A stretch of DNA of 64,000 nucleotides from Acidobacteriota bacterium (GTDB lineage Bacteria > Acidobacteriota > Thermoanaerobaculia > Multivoradales > Multivoraceae). The DNA is taken from contig JAJCXN010000051.1 of assembly GCA_029263415.1 (NCBI GenBank), forward strand, positions 186,001 to 250,000, written 5' to 3'. The notes below the pieces were generated by a model. It made no database searches. It saw only the letters and a program-made list of their open reading frames with translations, and was not told the DNA's origin. Positions 7,560-16,269 of this stretch are shown here, piece after piece (position 1 is the first letter of the stretch; every line of letters begins with the position of its first letter). The position numbers and the translations under genes were made by a program.

Positions 7560-8726
7560 CTACAAGGAGACGCCGAAGTTCTCGACCAGGATCGCAAGAT
7601 CATTGCCATCAATGTCGCCATCTTGATCAAGATCGGCATCCGGATCGTGCCGAAAGTCGGCCGGCTCCAGGCCAAAACCGCGAGCCAGTATCAGCAGGTC
7701 CTTGCCGTCAACGCGACCGTCACGGTTGACGTCGCCGGTGGGGAAGTTGGTCTGGACCGTGAAGAACTTAGCGATCTCTCGGTTGATCTCATTCGGAGGC
7801 GAGGCCGAGTCCCGGGCGGTCACCCCAACTGTCACTTGCCCGAGAAACGGAGAGGGCGCCGAGTAGATCAACGAGGCCCGTCTCCCGGAGATGATTGGGT
7901 CGACCGTCACCGGCTGTCCGTTGACGCGCAGTTCGATGCTCGTTGCATCGATGCCGGTGCCAAAGTCCCACAGATCAACCTGCACTCGCGCACCGCGCGC
8001 CACGCGCTTTTGTCCGTTGGTCGGACTGATGCGGCCCGGCGCCGGATTGGCAGTGTCGATGTCCTGGAGCGCGTCGCCAAAGGCACCCGCGATTTGGTCG
8101 TAGCCAGTAGGGCTGGGGTGTCCTACGACATCATCGGGATTGGCGTTGCTGTAGTAAAGAGCGAAGGCTCGAGGTTCCTGCAGGAATCGCTCGTTGACGT
8201 CGACGAGCGGTCGGCCGTTGATGCCGGCGTAGTCGCGGATGGCCTCGTTGAGCTGCTGGGTCTCGATGTTGTCGGGATCCTTCTTCGCGCGCGGCCAGCG
8301 ATTGATCACGGTGGCCTGAACCGTATCCATCCCAGAGTTAGATGCCCGCCGGTAGAGCTGGTTGATGTTGAAGATCGAGTCTTCGATGGCGATTGCGTCG
8401 CGCGCGACATCGTTGGTGCCGATCATCAGCAGCATGGTGTCAGCGTCCACATTGCCGATCTGAGCGTCGAACCGCTCTAGTAGATCCAGCGTGGTGCCGT
8501 TGGACTGGCCCCGATTGAGCACGGTGGAGTCTACGAGCAAACCCTCAAGGCGGACCGGGTATCCCGCGCCTGGGCCTTCTGGCTCGGTATCGCCAGTGCC
8601 TGCAGTGATGCTGTCGCCGTAGGCAACGTAAGCCGTTGCTTGTGCTGCAAGCGGCGAAGTCAGCAAACACGCCGCCAGGATGGCGACCCCCACGAGTGTG
8701 GGGCGGTTGATGGATCGCTGGGTCAT
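7560..8726 (-). CDS. Secreted SGNH/GDSL hydrolase with C-terminal dockerin-type repeats
   Basis: This 388-residue secreted esterase-like protein has a signal peptide (about 1-28) followed by an SGNH hydrolase domain. Block I is AYVAYGDSITAGTG (nucleophile Ser39), block II is NRGQSNGTTLD, block III is LMIGTNDVARD, and the catalytic His sits in VVGHPSPTGYDQIA. An Ig-like linker (about 235-325) leads to two calcium-binding repeats, GDVNRDGRVDGKDLLILARG and DLDQDGDIDGNDLAIL, the dockerin type I pattern. The ATG at 8726 is preferred because it begins the signal peptide; an upstream start at 8783 would place 19 polar residues before it. The natural ester substrate is not evident. It follows the beta-propeller-like gene after a 61-base gap. 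Confidence 0.88.
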   Translation of the reverse strand: MTQRSINRPTLVGVAILAACLLTSPLAAQATAYVAYGDSITAGTGDTEPEGPGAGYPVRLEGLLVDSTVLNRGQSNGTTLDLLERFDAQIGNVDADTMLLMIGTNDVARDAIAIEDSIFNINQLYRRASNSGMDTVQATVINRWPRAKKDPDNIETQQLNEAIRDYAGINGRPLVDVNERFLQEPRAFALYYSNANPDDVVGHPSPTGYDQIAGAFGDALQDIDTANPAPGRISPTNGQKRVARGARVQVDLWDFGTGIDATSIELRVNGQPVTVDPIISGRRASLIYSAPSPFLGQVTVGVTARDSASPPNEINREIAKFFTVQTNFPTGDVNRDGRVDGKDLLILARGFGLEPADFRHDPDADLDQDGDIDGNDLAILVENFGVSL

Positions 8727-8787
8727 CACTGAGATCCTGGTGGGCTGGCCACAACGAGAATGGGACGTTGAACTGGAACGCATGGGC

Positions 8788-9975
8788 TTAAGGGGACTTC
8801 AGAGCCAAGCTCTTCACAACCAGTGAGCGAAAGCTGTTCGCGGCATCGGCGCCCTGCGGCGCGGTGTTGAACTCAGTGGTTTGTTCGGGCATTTGTCCGG
8901 ACATGTGTCCGGCTATCGGCCCGGCTGGAGCCGTCGAGCGATCGACCAGGACGACGTCGATCGTGTCGGGCCCTATAGAGCGCGCGACCGGGCGCTGCTT
9001 GAACTCTGGCGCAAGAGCGACGCGATCCGGAGCACCGTGAGCGTCTAATTGCAGGAAGCTCCAAGAGTCCGCTCGGTAGTCGAAGTAGGTCATGGTTGGC
9101 GTCTGCGCTCCTGCCACAAACTCCGGGAACGCAGCCGGGTTAGGACTTGCGATGCCGGGCGCACCCCAAGCGTTGCCGCTGAAGGTCGCGGTCACCAGCC
9201 GATAGCTGGTGCCATCGAACCACGACCACGCGACGATCGCCGAGTTGCCTTGGGCGATCAGGCTGGGGCCGATGTCGGGCACTTCGTTGTTAGGGGCGAG
9301 GCGTTGTGGACGCGACCACACACCGTTGCTCTTAATGACCCACAGCAGCTCGGTGTCGTTGCCATCAAAGGCACTCCAAAGAACAATCTGTCGGCCGTCG
9401 TTCAGGGTGACCGCGTTGAGGCCAACCTGACTTCCTAGAGCCGGCCCGGCGAGTTGCTGCGGCCGAGAGAAGCCGTTGGCACCGCCTTCTGCAAACCACA
9501 CTCGGTTGTCGCGCTTGCTTGTACCCTCGAACCAGGCGATCGCGAAGCTCCCGGGTTCTTCAGAGCCGGTCAGTCGCGGAGACGATTGGCTGAACTCTGA
9601 TTTCGCCCGCGGGCCCAAGCGCTCGACTTGGGCGTGAGAGCCATCGCTCGCGAGACCCACCTCGATCAGTACTAGACGACCACCGGTCTCGCCGAGGCGG
9701 CTTCCGGCGACCAGATATCCTTCCTCCTGGGCGGGAAGTACGGAGACGAAACTATCTCCCTGCTCGCCCAGCACAACCAAACCTGTTTCCGTGATCAGTA
9801 GGTCTTGGCGCTCTTCGGAGGTAATCCCTGCGAAGCGTTCACCGCCTAAGTGGTTCGTGTTGCCCGCAGCAACCGTGGCCGTGCAGCATAAGGCGAGCGC
9901 GATCGAGATCGAAGCCTGCCAACGCACGCTGGTCTTGGGGAGGCGGCCGAATCTAGGGCTCAAGGACATGATCAT
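8788..9975 (-). CDS. Secreted beta-propeller-like protein of unknown function
   Basis: This is a 395-residue protein with an N-terminal signal sequence ending near AGNTNHLGG. The body is built from repeated strand-rich units (for example GRQIVLWSAFDGNDTELLWV, then SAIVAWSWFDGTSYRLVTA and TPTMTYFDYRADSWSFL), each with a Trp followed by D-G/N, which suggests beta-propeller blades. No catalytic motif is visible and I do not recognise the family. Two ATGs (9975, 9969) lie together and the choice hardly changes the product. It precedes the SGNH hydrolase gene by 61 bases on the same strand, so the two are probably co-transcribed and exported together. Confidence 0.75.
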   Translation of the reverse strand: MIMSLSPRFGRLPKTSVRWQASISIALALCCTATVAAGNTNHLGGERFAGITSEERQDLLITETGLVVLGEQGDSFVSVLPAQEEGYLVAGSRLGETGGRLVLIEVGLASDGSHAQVERLGPRAKSEFSQSSPRLTGSEEPGSFAIAWFEGTSKRDNRVWFAEGGANGFSRPQQLAGPALGSQVGLNAVTLNDGRQIVLWSAFDGNDTELLWVIKSNGVWSRPQRLAPNNEVPDIGPSLIAQGNSAIVAWSWFDGTSYRLVTATFSGNAWGAPGIASPNPAAFPEFVAGAQTPTMTYFDYRADSWSFLQLDAHGAPDRVALAPEFKQRPVARSIGPDTIDVVLVDRSTAPAGPIAGHMSGQMPEQTTEFNTAPQGADAANSFRSLVVKSLALKSP

Positions 9976-10505
9976 GGTCTATAGAAGTGAGGGGATAGCG
10001 GTCTGTTGGTCGATCACTTTGAACAGGGACTCCATTCGGGTCAAACCTCAAAGGCTTGGCTCACTTGGCGTGTGAACTGAGCACCCTCAAGTGGAACGAC
10101 GCGCTCGAGTTTGAGTTCCGATGGGTCGTGAGGAAGAGAGGCCACCAACGGTGCCAACGGGTGCCGAATCAAAACCTGGGCTGAACCCGGACTGAGCAGC
10201 TCAGCGGCCATAAGCATGGCCGCTCTTCTTTGTGCCCCGGCGGTCAGATTTCGGCAACATCATAGCGTAGGGTCGCGGCCCCGGCACAGGCGAGCCCCGG
10301 CCCTGGCTGATCCGAGCCTTTGCAAAGATCGACATGCTCTAATAGCATTAGGGGCAGGATCGAGTTGTAGCTTGCGCTGGCCCAGCCGCTGCAACGTGCT
10401 CCCTAACTAGAGGCTGTCTCAGTCCAAGGCTACCTGTGCCCCGCCTCGGGCTCTCCGCAAACCTCAACCACAGCCCCTAAACTCAAGACTCTCAAGGAGT
10501 TACCT
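9976..10505. other. Intergenic region with an isolated terminator-like hairpin
   Basis: This 530-bp gap separates the divergent genes at 9975 (minus) and 10506 (plus) and must hold promoters for both. No credible ORF was found. It contains a perfect 9-bp hairpin followed by a T-rich run (10203-10232) that does not follow any annotated gene, so a small plus-strand transcript starting near 10.0-10.1 kb is possible. I could not match it to a riboswitch or known RNA by eye. Confidence 0.5.
10203..10232 (+). terminator. Orphan intrinsic terminator-like hairpin
   Basis: Nine perfect base pairs (10203-10211 with 10216-10224) close an AAGC tetraloop, followed by CTTCTTTG. It reads as a plus-strand terminator but has no plus-strand gene upstream within the intergenic region. 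Confidence 0.55.
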
Positions 10506-11876
10506 ATGACCCTCACGCATCCCGAAGGCCGCCGACCCAGGCTCTTCACCGCGCTTCTGTTGAGCCTTGTGCTCGCGTTGCTGGCGGCCCCGTCTATAGC
10601 CGGAACCGTATATGTCGCCCTCGCATCAACCGGCGTCACATTGGAAGGCTGGAACCTCGAAACCGAGGTCACCGTGGTGAACCCCACGGGGAACTCCATC
10701 GACGGCTCGATGCACTTCATCCCCAACTACACCGACGGTGCCGATCGACCTGACGGCTTCGAGCCGATGCCTTTCAGCGTGCCGGCCGGAGAATCAATGG
10801 TGTTCACCGATGTCGGCAACGCGGGCGAGAACGGTGTCCTGGAAGTCACCGTGCCGGACCTGGTCAGCGTGAGCGCGGAGCTGGTGAGCACGAGCGGCAG
10901 CGTTCGGAACGTGACTGAAGTGCCGGTGGTGGGTTCCGCCCAACTCATTGGCGCTTCCGACTTCCACACTGTCAACGGTCTGCGACGCAGCAGCGACACG
11001 CGCACCTCGGTGGGCATGATCAACCTCTCGCACTCGCCCAACAGCTGCCTAACGCAAACCGTCAACGCAGCCGGCACGCCCCTACTGCCGCTCCTTGACA
11101 TCACTGTTCAGCCCTTCTCCGGCGTCTTTTTTGCAGACGCAGTACTGGCATCCGGCGTCGACTCAGGCTCTGACATGCGCCTGCAGTTGGCTTGCGATGG
11201 TCCCGGCTACACCTACGGCATCGTGCGCAACACCACAACCGGCGCCATGAACACCCTGCGCCCAGGCGTTGATGGCGACTCGCGCTTGACCCCTCCGGGG
11301 GCCACAGAGGCCTGCCCCGCTGGGGCGTACTGTTTCGCCGTACAGGGCATGTTCCACCGGCCTACACCAGGCAACGAGATCGCCCACTTCAACATCCCTA
11401 CACCGCCACTGGCGACCTATTCCGCGGTGGCCGTACATATGAGGGCGGTGCACGGTGGATGGTCTTCCATCGAAGCGGACGGCCTGCACAACTTCTTCTG
11501 GCTGTACCGCAATGGCATCTGGCGTGGCAACACTTTCGGCTACGCCAACCTTCGCGGGCCCAACAAGAACCTCATGCGTAACCTCACCAACGTCAACGAA
11601 GCGGCCGGCATCACCAACACCACCAGCGCGAACGTCAGCGTGAGCCAAGGCGACGTGTTGGATGTTGACTACATTTACGACACACGCAGCAACGCGATCC
11701 GCACCACCCTCCAACGTGACGGGACTGTGCTTGCCGACATGTTTGACCAGACGACGTCGAACATGGTGCACATTGAAGGCGGCTTCGAGATCGAGGTCGG
11801 TCTCGTGCGTGGGCACGTCGAGGTTCCAACCTACAACTGGGAGTACAGCGACCTGTGGGTGATCTTCTACCCGTAG
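10506..11876 (+). CDS. Secreted beta-rich protein of unknown function
   Basis: This 456-residue protein has a signal peptide (about 12-33, ending in APSIAG). The first half is strand-rich and Thr/Val/Ser-rich and resembles adhesin or Ig-like folds (TEVTVVNPTGNSIDGSMHF, then VSVSAELVSTSGSVRNVTEV). The C-terminal half (about 265-456) is a different domain containing YCFAVQGMFHRP, FFWLYRNGIWRGNTFGYANL and a Trp-rich end. I do not recognise either domain and assign no function. The ATG at 10506 has a clear AAGGAG six bases upstream. A strong terminator follows at 11919, so it appears to be a single-gene unit. Confidence 0.78.
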   Translation: MTLTHPEGRRPRLFTALLLSLVLALLAAPSIAGTVYVALASTGVTLEGWNLETEVTVVNPTGNSIDGSMHFIPNYTDGADRPDGFEPMPFSVPAGESMVFTDVGNAGENGVLEVTVPDLVSVSAELVSTSGSVRNVTEVPVVGSAQLIGASDFHTVNGLRRSSDTRTSVGMINLSHSPNSCLTQTVNAAGTPLLPLLDITVQPFSGVFFADAVLASGVDSGSDMRLQLACDGPGYTYGIVRNTTTGAMNTLRPGVDGDSRLTPPGATEACPAGAYCFAVQGMFHRPTPGNEIAHFNIPTPPLATYSAVAVHMRAVHGGWSSIEADGLHNFFWLYRNGIWRGNTFGYANLRGPNKNLMRNLTNVNEAAGITNTTSANVSVSQGDVLDVDYIYDTRSNAIRTTLQRDGTVLADMFDQTTSNMVHIEGGFEIEVGLVRGHVEVPTYNWEYSDLWVIFYP

Positions 11877-11918
11877 CCGGTCACTCCACCTAAAGGGGAG
11901 GGGCGGTTGCCCGTATAG

Positions 11919-11956
11919 AGGCCAGGCTTCCTTGCAAGAGGATCCTGGCCTTTCTT
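11919..11956 (+). terminator. Intrinsic terminator after the 10506-11876 gene
   Basis: A perfect 8-bp stem (11919-11926 with 11944-11951) with a 17-base loop is followed by TTCTTCG. It lies 43 bases after the stop codon of the secreted protein gene. Confidence 0.6.
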
Positions 11957-12029
11957 CGTTGCCGCCGCTCCCACGCGAAGCGCTTCATCCAGGTAAGGGG
12001 ACAGGCATCGAGCTGGCGTGCGGACTGAC

Positions 12030-13136
12030 TCAGCCTCCGATTTGGCCCGACCATTCATCGCGCGCGCGACTGTAGGGGATCGCAAAACCGATCCCAGTGG
12101 CGCCTCGAGCGATGGCCGTGTTGATGCCAATGACTCGACCGTCTTCGGTCAAGAGTGGACCACCGCTGTTACCACTGTTGATCGGTGCATCGGTCTGAAT
12201 CACGCGCTTGCCGTATTCATCCCTGCGGTAACCCGAGAACACGCCCGAGGTCACGCTGTGGGTGAGACCAAGCGGATTGCCAATGGCAAATAGCCGCTGC
12301 CCAAACTCGAGATCGTCATCGGGTGCGGGTTTCAGATACGGGCAATCAACCGCGTTCAAACGCACCACGGCAAGGTCACTTCGCTCGCTCTGCCACAGCA
12401 CCTCAAGGGAGACCTCGACGCCATCCGCTAGCATCGCCACGGCACCGCGAGAGCCGTCCTCGAACTGTTCTCGCAACGCCTCAAGCGCGACCTTCGCCCG
12501 ATTGAGACGATCGAACTCGCTCGTCAGCATGTCGTCGATCTCTGACAACCGGCAACTTGGGCAGCTACGATACTTCGAGGCACGTCGACTCTCGATTCTC
12601 TCTTCGAGCCTCTCGACCAAGTCTTCGGCAGCCCGCAGATTCCGATCAGCAGCGCCTTCATCTTCGGTAGCCATCGCGGTCAATACGTGCTTGTTGGTGA
12701 ACGCACGACAGCTATTGTCGATCAGAAAGGCGGTGCCGCTGGCAACCGAAGTGCGCAGTTGCACAGTGGCTAGACGCGCACGCTCGATTGGGTTGCGCGG
12801 CGCGGCACCAGCCTCTAAGCGGTCGCGCTGCGAACCGCGCACCGACCCTTGGCGGCCATCGTCGAGCGCGCCCTTTTCTGGCGGTAGCACCAAGGGCGTG
12901 TCCGCAAGCTCGACATCGGGCGGGCTCGGCCACCAGATCGCGGCGCCTGCGATGACCAAAGCGCCAACAGCAATGAGGTGCAACAAGGTCGGCCCGCGCG
13001 ACTGCTGGGCGCTCGCTTGACCTCGCATCACCGGGGACCGAGGCAAAAGCGGTGCCACACTCTCGGTATATCCACAGTAGATGCACTGGTTCTCGGCAAG
13101 TGGCTTGCCGCAGTTGGGACACGGGGAATCAATCAT
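12030..13136 (-). CDS. Membrane-anchored trypsin-like serine protease with N-terminal zinc ribbon
   Basis: This 368-residue protein begins with a zinc ribbon, C6-P-N-C9 and C18-I-Y-C21, followed by one transmembrane helix (about 50-69) and a chymotrypsin-fold (S1C, HtrA/DegP-like) domain. The catalytic triad is visible as His150 in FTNKHVLTA, Asp254 in SDLAVVRL and Ser324 in NSGNSGGPLL. No PDZ domain follows. About 70 residues inserted between His and Asp (157-228) form a charged, probably coiled-coil hairpin carrying a second C-P-S-C pair (192-195). The ATG at 13136 is chosen because the zinc ribbon starts there; an upstream in-frame start at 13409 gives an Arg-rich extension without features. 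The cytoplasmic ribbon and periplasmic protease suggest quality control or signalling, which is inference. Confidence 0.85.
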   Translation of the reverse strand: MIDSPCPNCGKPLAENQCIYCGYTESVAPLLPRSPVMRGQASAQQSRGPTLLHLIAVGALVIAGAAIWWPSPPDVELADTPLVLPPEKGALDDGRQGSVRGSQRDRLEAGAAPRNPIERARLATVQLRTSVASGTAFLIDNSCRAFTNKHVLTAMATEDEGAADRNLRAAEDLVERLEERIESRRASKYRSCPSCRLSEIDDMLTSEFDRLNRAKVALEALREQFEDGSRGAVAMLADGVEVSLEVLWQSERSDLAVVRLNAVDCPYLKPAPDDDLEFGQRLFAIGNPLGLTHSVTSGVFSGYRRDEYGKRVIQTDAPINSGNSGGPLLTEDGRVIGINTAIARGATGIGFAIPYSRARDEWSGQIGG

Positions 13137-13326
13137 GATGCAGACAATGTAGCAAAGCAGCGTCGCTCGCCTCAGCCTGCGCGACCTCCCAGAGCGCCTG
13201 CGCGGGCCGGTCGAGCCTGCGCAAATAGGAGCCTGTGCGTGCGCTGAAGAAGCGAGGCGCCCGGGCTTTCTTTTGCAAGCTCCTATAATCAGCACCCGCC
13301 AAAAACCACCGGATGCCACATCGACC

Positions 13327-16269
13327 ATGCGCAAACCAATCCCCTTCGCCGTCCTGCTCCTTTGCCTCGGAGGAGCTGCGTTATCACTGCAATCCCCGAT
13401 CGACAGCATTCAGCCGAAGGCACCCGCCTACACCCACTTCGAGAGCGGGCCGGTTAGACCCATCGCGCTCTCGCTTGACGGCCGGCAACTGTTCGTCACC
13501 AACATCTCCGATGCTCATCTCGAGATCTACTGGGTCAAAGACGAGGGCCGCGGCTTAGAGCATCGCGCCTCGGTGCCCGTCGGTCTCGAACCGGTAGCAG
13601 TGGCGGCAGAGAGCAACAACCGCGTGTGGGTGGTCAACCATTTGTCGGACAGCGTCAGCGTCATCGATCTGGGACTCGCCCTGGACCAAGCGGAAGGTGA
13701 CCCCGAAGGCGACGGCCCTCGGACACCCCGCGTGGTCAAGACCTTGCTGGTGGGCGACGAGCCCCGCGACATCGTGTTCGCCGGCCCCAAGGGCAAGCGC
13801 GCCTTCATCACCACCGCGCGGCGCGGCCAGAACAGTGTGGTCGATCTAGGCATCGAGGAGACCACGAGCGGGCGCGCCAACGTTTGGGTCTATGACGCGG
13901 AGCAGGTCGCCCAAGCTCCGGTTCCGGCACCGCTCGAAGTGCTCACCCTGTTTGGCGATACTCCGCGCGCGCTTGCAGCCAGTCCTGACGGCAAGACCGT
14001 CTATGCCAGCGTTTTCAAGTCGGGCAATCGCACCAGTTCGCTCACCGAGATCATCGACGAGCTCTTGGTTTTGTTCAAGAAAGAACGCCAGCTCGGACCA
14101 ACCACCAACCATGCCGGCGACCTAGCACCTCACGTCTCGCGCATCCTGCAAGAGAACCCTGAAACCGGAGCCTGGCTCGACCTAGCCGGCAACGACTTCA
14201 ACGAACAGATTCCGTTCACCTTGCCGGACCAAGATATCTTCGCGATCGACGCCATGGCGAAGAAGCCCAAGCAGGTTGCGAGCTTCAGCGGAATCGGCAC
14301 AATCTTGTTCAACATGACCACGCACCCGGTCTCGGGCGCACTGTTCGTCACCAACACATTCGCCAACAACATGGTGCGCTTTGAAGGTCCGGGTGACTAC
14401 CTTCGCTCGACGGACGCAACGCTCAAACGCAGCGAAGCGACCGTGCAAGGCAAGTTGCATCTGTATCGCGTCTCAGTGCTCGACCCTGAAACCGGCAGTG
14501 CCCAAGCCCGTCATCTCAACAAGCACATCAACTACGACCTCGACCCGGTCGAAACGGCCAAGAGCGGGGTGCGCGATCACTCGCTCGCCACTCCCCTCGA
14601 GATGGTGTTTAGCAAAGACGGCAGCAAGCTTTATGTTGCAGCGTTCGGATCGAACAAGATCGGTGTCTTCAATCCGAAAACGCTGGCCAACGACACCTTC
14701 ACTCCGAGCGCACAGCAGCACATCGAACTGAGCGGCGCCGGCGGCCCCGCAGGCTTAGCGCTTGATGAATCGAACAACCGGCTTTATGTGTACACCCGCT
14801 TTGATAACGCTGTCGCCGTCATCGACACACGGAACAACCTGGAGAACGGCGAAGGCGTTGGCAAAGAGATCGCTCGGATACTTCTGCCCAACAACCCGGA
14901 GCCCGAGATCGTTCGCGAAGGTCGACGCTTTCTTTATGACGCGCGCTTCACATCATCCAATGGCGAAGCGTCGTGCTCGAGCTGCCACATCTTCAGTGGC
15001 GGTGACGGCATCGCTTGGGATCTCGGCAATCCAGACGACGTGGTTTCTTATAACAATGTCATCCAACGCGACGTGCCGCTCGATCAACTCGAGAGTGAGT
15101 TCAAGCTATTCTTCCGCGGCGGCAAGTCAATCCGCCGCACCTTCACCCGCGAGTTTCATCCCATGAAGGGTCCGATGATGACCCAGAGCTTGCGCGGCAT
15201 GGACGGTCAAGGTCCGTTGCACTGGCGCGGTGATCGGCGGGGTGGCGCAACCTCCATGGAGCGCGAAGACCCCGCTTCGCTCGACTCGCTCAGTGCCTTC
15301 AAGGAATTCAATGTCGCGTTCGAAGGCCTGCTTGGTCGCGCGCAGGGGCCGCTGTCAGATCCACAGATCGACGCCTTGGCCAAGTTCCACCTGCAGATCC
15401 CTTATCCGCCCAATCCGATCCGCTCGCTCGACAACTCGCTTACCCCGGACGAAGACAACGGTCGCGAGGTATTTGTGCACGCCTTGACCAGCGCGCCGCG
15501 CGCCAACAGTGGGGCCGAGCCAACGCTAACTTGCAACTCGTGCCATGTGCTCGATCCGAATAGAGGAAAGTTTGGCAGCGGTGGTGTGCAGGCGTTCGAC
15601 GCGCTCAACCAAATGTTCAAGGTACCTCATCTGCGCGAGCTGTACCAAAAGGTCGGCATGTCGGGCCAGCAGACTCTTGAGCCGGCGGGCGATACCGGAC
15701 CTGCCGTGCGCGGTTACGGGCTCAACAGTGATGGCTTTGTCTCAAGTGCTTATAGCTTCGTCGGGGGCCGGGTGGCACCTGAGCCGGATGATGAGGGAAC
15801 GTTTCGGTTCCCTGGGGAGACGGCGGAGGAGAGGCGCAAGAACCGGCGGGATGTGGAGCGCTTTCTTTATGCCTTTGATACCGACACTCTGCCCGCAATG
15901 GGGCAGCAGGTCACCTTGACTGCTGCAAATGGTGATCAGCCGGTGGTTGTGGGTCGCGCAGAGACGGTGCTGCAGCGGATCGACCTGTTGCGGGGACGGG
16001 CGCTTCATGCGATTCGTGAAGGAGATCCGCAGGATGCGCGGCCTGATTGTGAGTTGATTGCTAAGGGCGTGATTAGCGGTGTGCAACGCGGCTTTGTTTT
16101 GCGGTCGGACGGCAACTATCTTTCGGATCAGGATGAACGTGTGTCTGGAGATGCGCTGCGGGCCATGGCGAAGACACCGGGGCAGGAGTTGACTTTCACT
16201 TGTGTTCCGGTCGGTGCCGGGTATCGCATGGGGGTCGATCGTAATGGTGATGGAGCGATCGGTGGCTAG
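13327..16269 (+). CDS. Secreted YVTN beta-propeller / c-type cytochrome fusion protein
   Basis: This 980-residue exported protein has a signal peptide (about 1-25) and a long beta-propeller of YVTN type (about 30-520; repeated units such as VWVVNHLSDSVSVIDL and KLYVAAFGSNKIGVFNP). Two c-type haem motifs follow, CSSCH (550-554) and CNSCH (736-740), in a region resembling di-haem peroxidase/MauG-like proteins. The tail contains DRNGDGAIGG, an EF-hand-like end. A periplasmic redox or electron-transfer role is likely, with unknown substrate. The ATG at 13327 is favoured over 13273 because it starts the signal peptide. The last 26 bases overlap the next gene. Base use changes near 15.77 kb from C-ending to G/T-ending codons. 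Confidence 0.87.
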   Translation: MRKPIPFAVLLLCLGGAALSLQSPIDSIQPKAPAYTHFESGPVRPIALSLDGRQLFVTNISDAHLEIYWVKDEGRGLEHRASVPVGLEPVAVAAESNNRVWVVNHLSDSVSVIDLGLALDQAEGDPEGDGPRTPRVVKTLLVGDEPRDIVFAGPKGKRAFITTARRGQNSVVDLGIEETTSGRANVWVYDAEQVAQAPVPAPLEVLTLFGDTPRALAASPDGKTVYASVFKSGNRTSSLTEIIDELLVLFKKERQLGPTTNHAGDLAPHVSRILQENPETGAWLDLAGNDFNEQIPFTLPDQDIFAIDAMAKKPKQVASFSGIGTILFNMTTHPVSGALFVTNTFANNMVRFEGPGDYLRSTDATLKRSEATVQGKLHLYRVSVLDPETGSAQARHLNKHINYDLDPVETAKSGVRDHSLATPLEMVFSKDGSKLYVAAFGSNKIGVFNPKTLANDTFTPSAQQHIELSGAGGPAGLALDESNNRLYVYTRFDNAVAVIDTRNNLENGEGVGKEIARILLPNNPEPEIVREGRRFLYDARFTSSNGEASCSSCHIFSGGDGIAWDLGNPDDVVSYNNVIQRDVPLDQLESEFKLFFRGGKSIRRTFTREFHPMKGPMMTQSLRGMDGQGPLHWRGDRRGGATSMEREDPASLDSLSAFKEFNVAFEGLLGRAQGPLSDPQIDALAKFHLQIPYPPNPIRSLDNSLTPDEDNGREVFVHALTSAPRANSGAEPTLTCNSCHVLDPNRGKFGSGGVQAFDALNQMFKVPHLRELYQKVGMSGQQTLEPAGDTGPAVRGYGLNSDGFVSSAYSFVGGRVAPEPDDEGTFRFPGETAEERRKNRRDVERFLYAFDTDTLPAMGQQVTLTAANGDQPVVVGRAETVLQRIDLLRGRALHAIREGDPQDARPDCELIAKGVISGVQRGFVLRSDGNYLSDQDERVSGDALRAMAKTPGQELTFTCVPVGAGYRMGVDRNGDGAIGG

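Noticed and set aside
7623-8480. 285-residue plus-strand frame opposite the SGNH hydrolase
   Set aside because: Antisense to a protein with clear catalytic motifs; composition typical of a shadow frame.
11163-11816. 217-residue minus-strand frame opposite the 456-residue secreted protein
   Set aside because: Antisense shadow; the plus-strand gene has a good ribosome-binding site, signal peptide and terminator.
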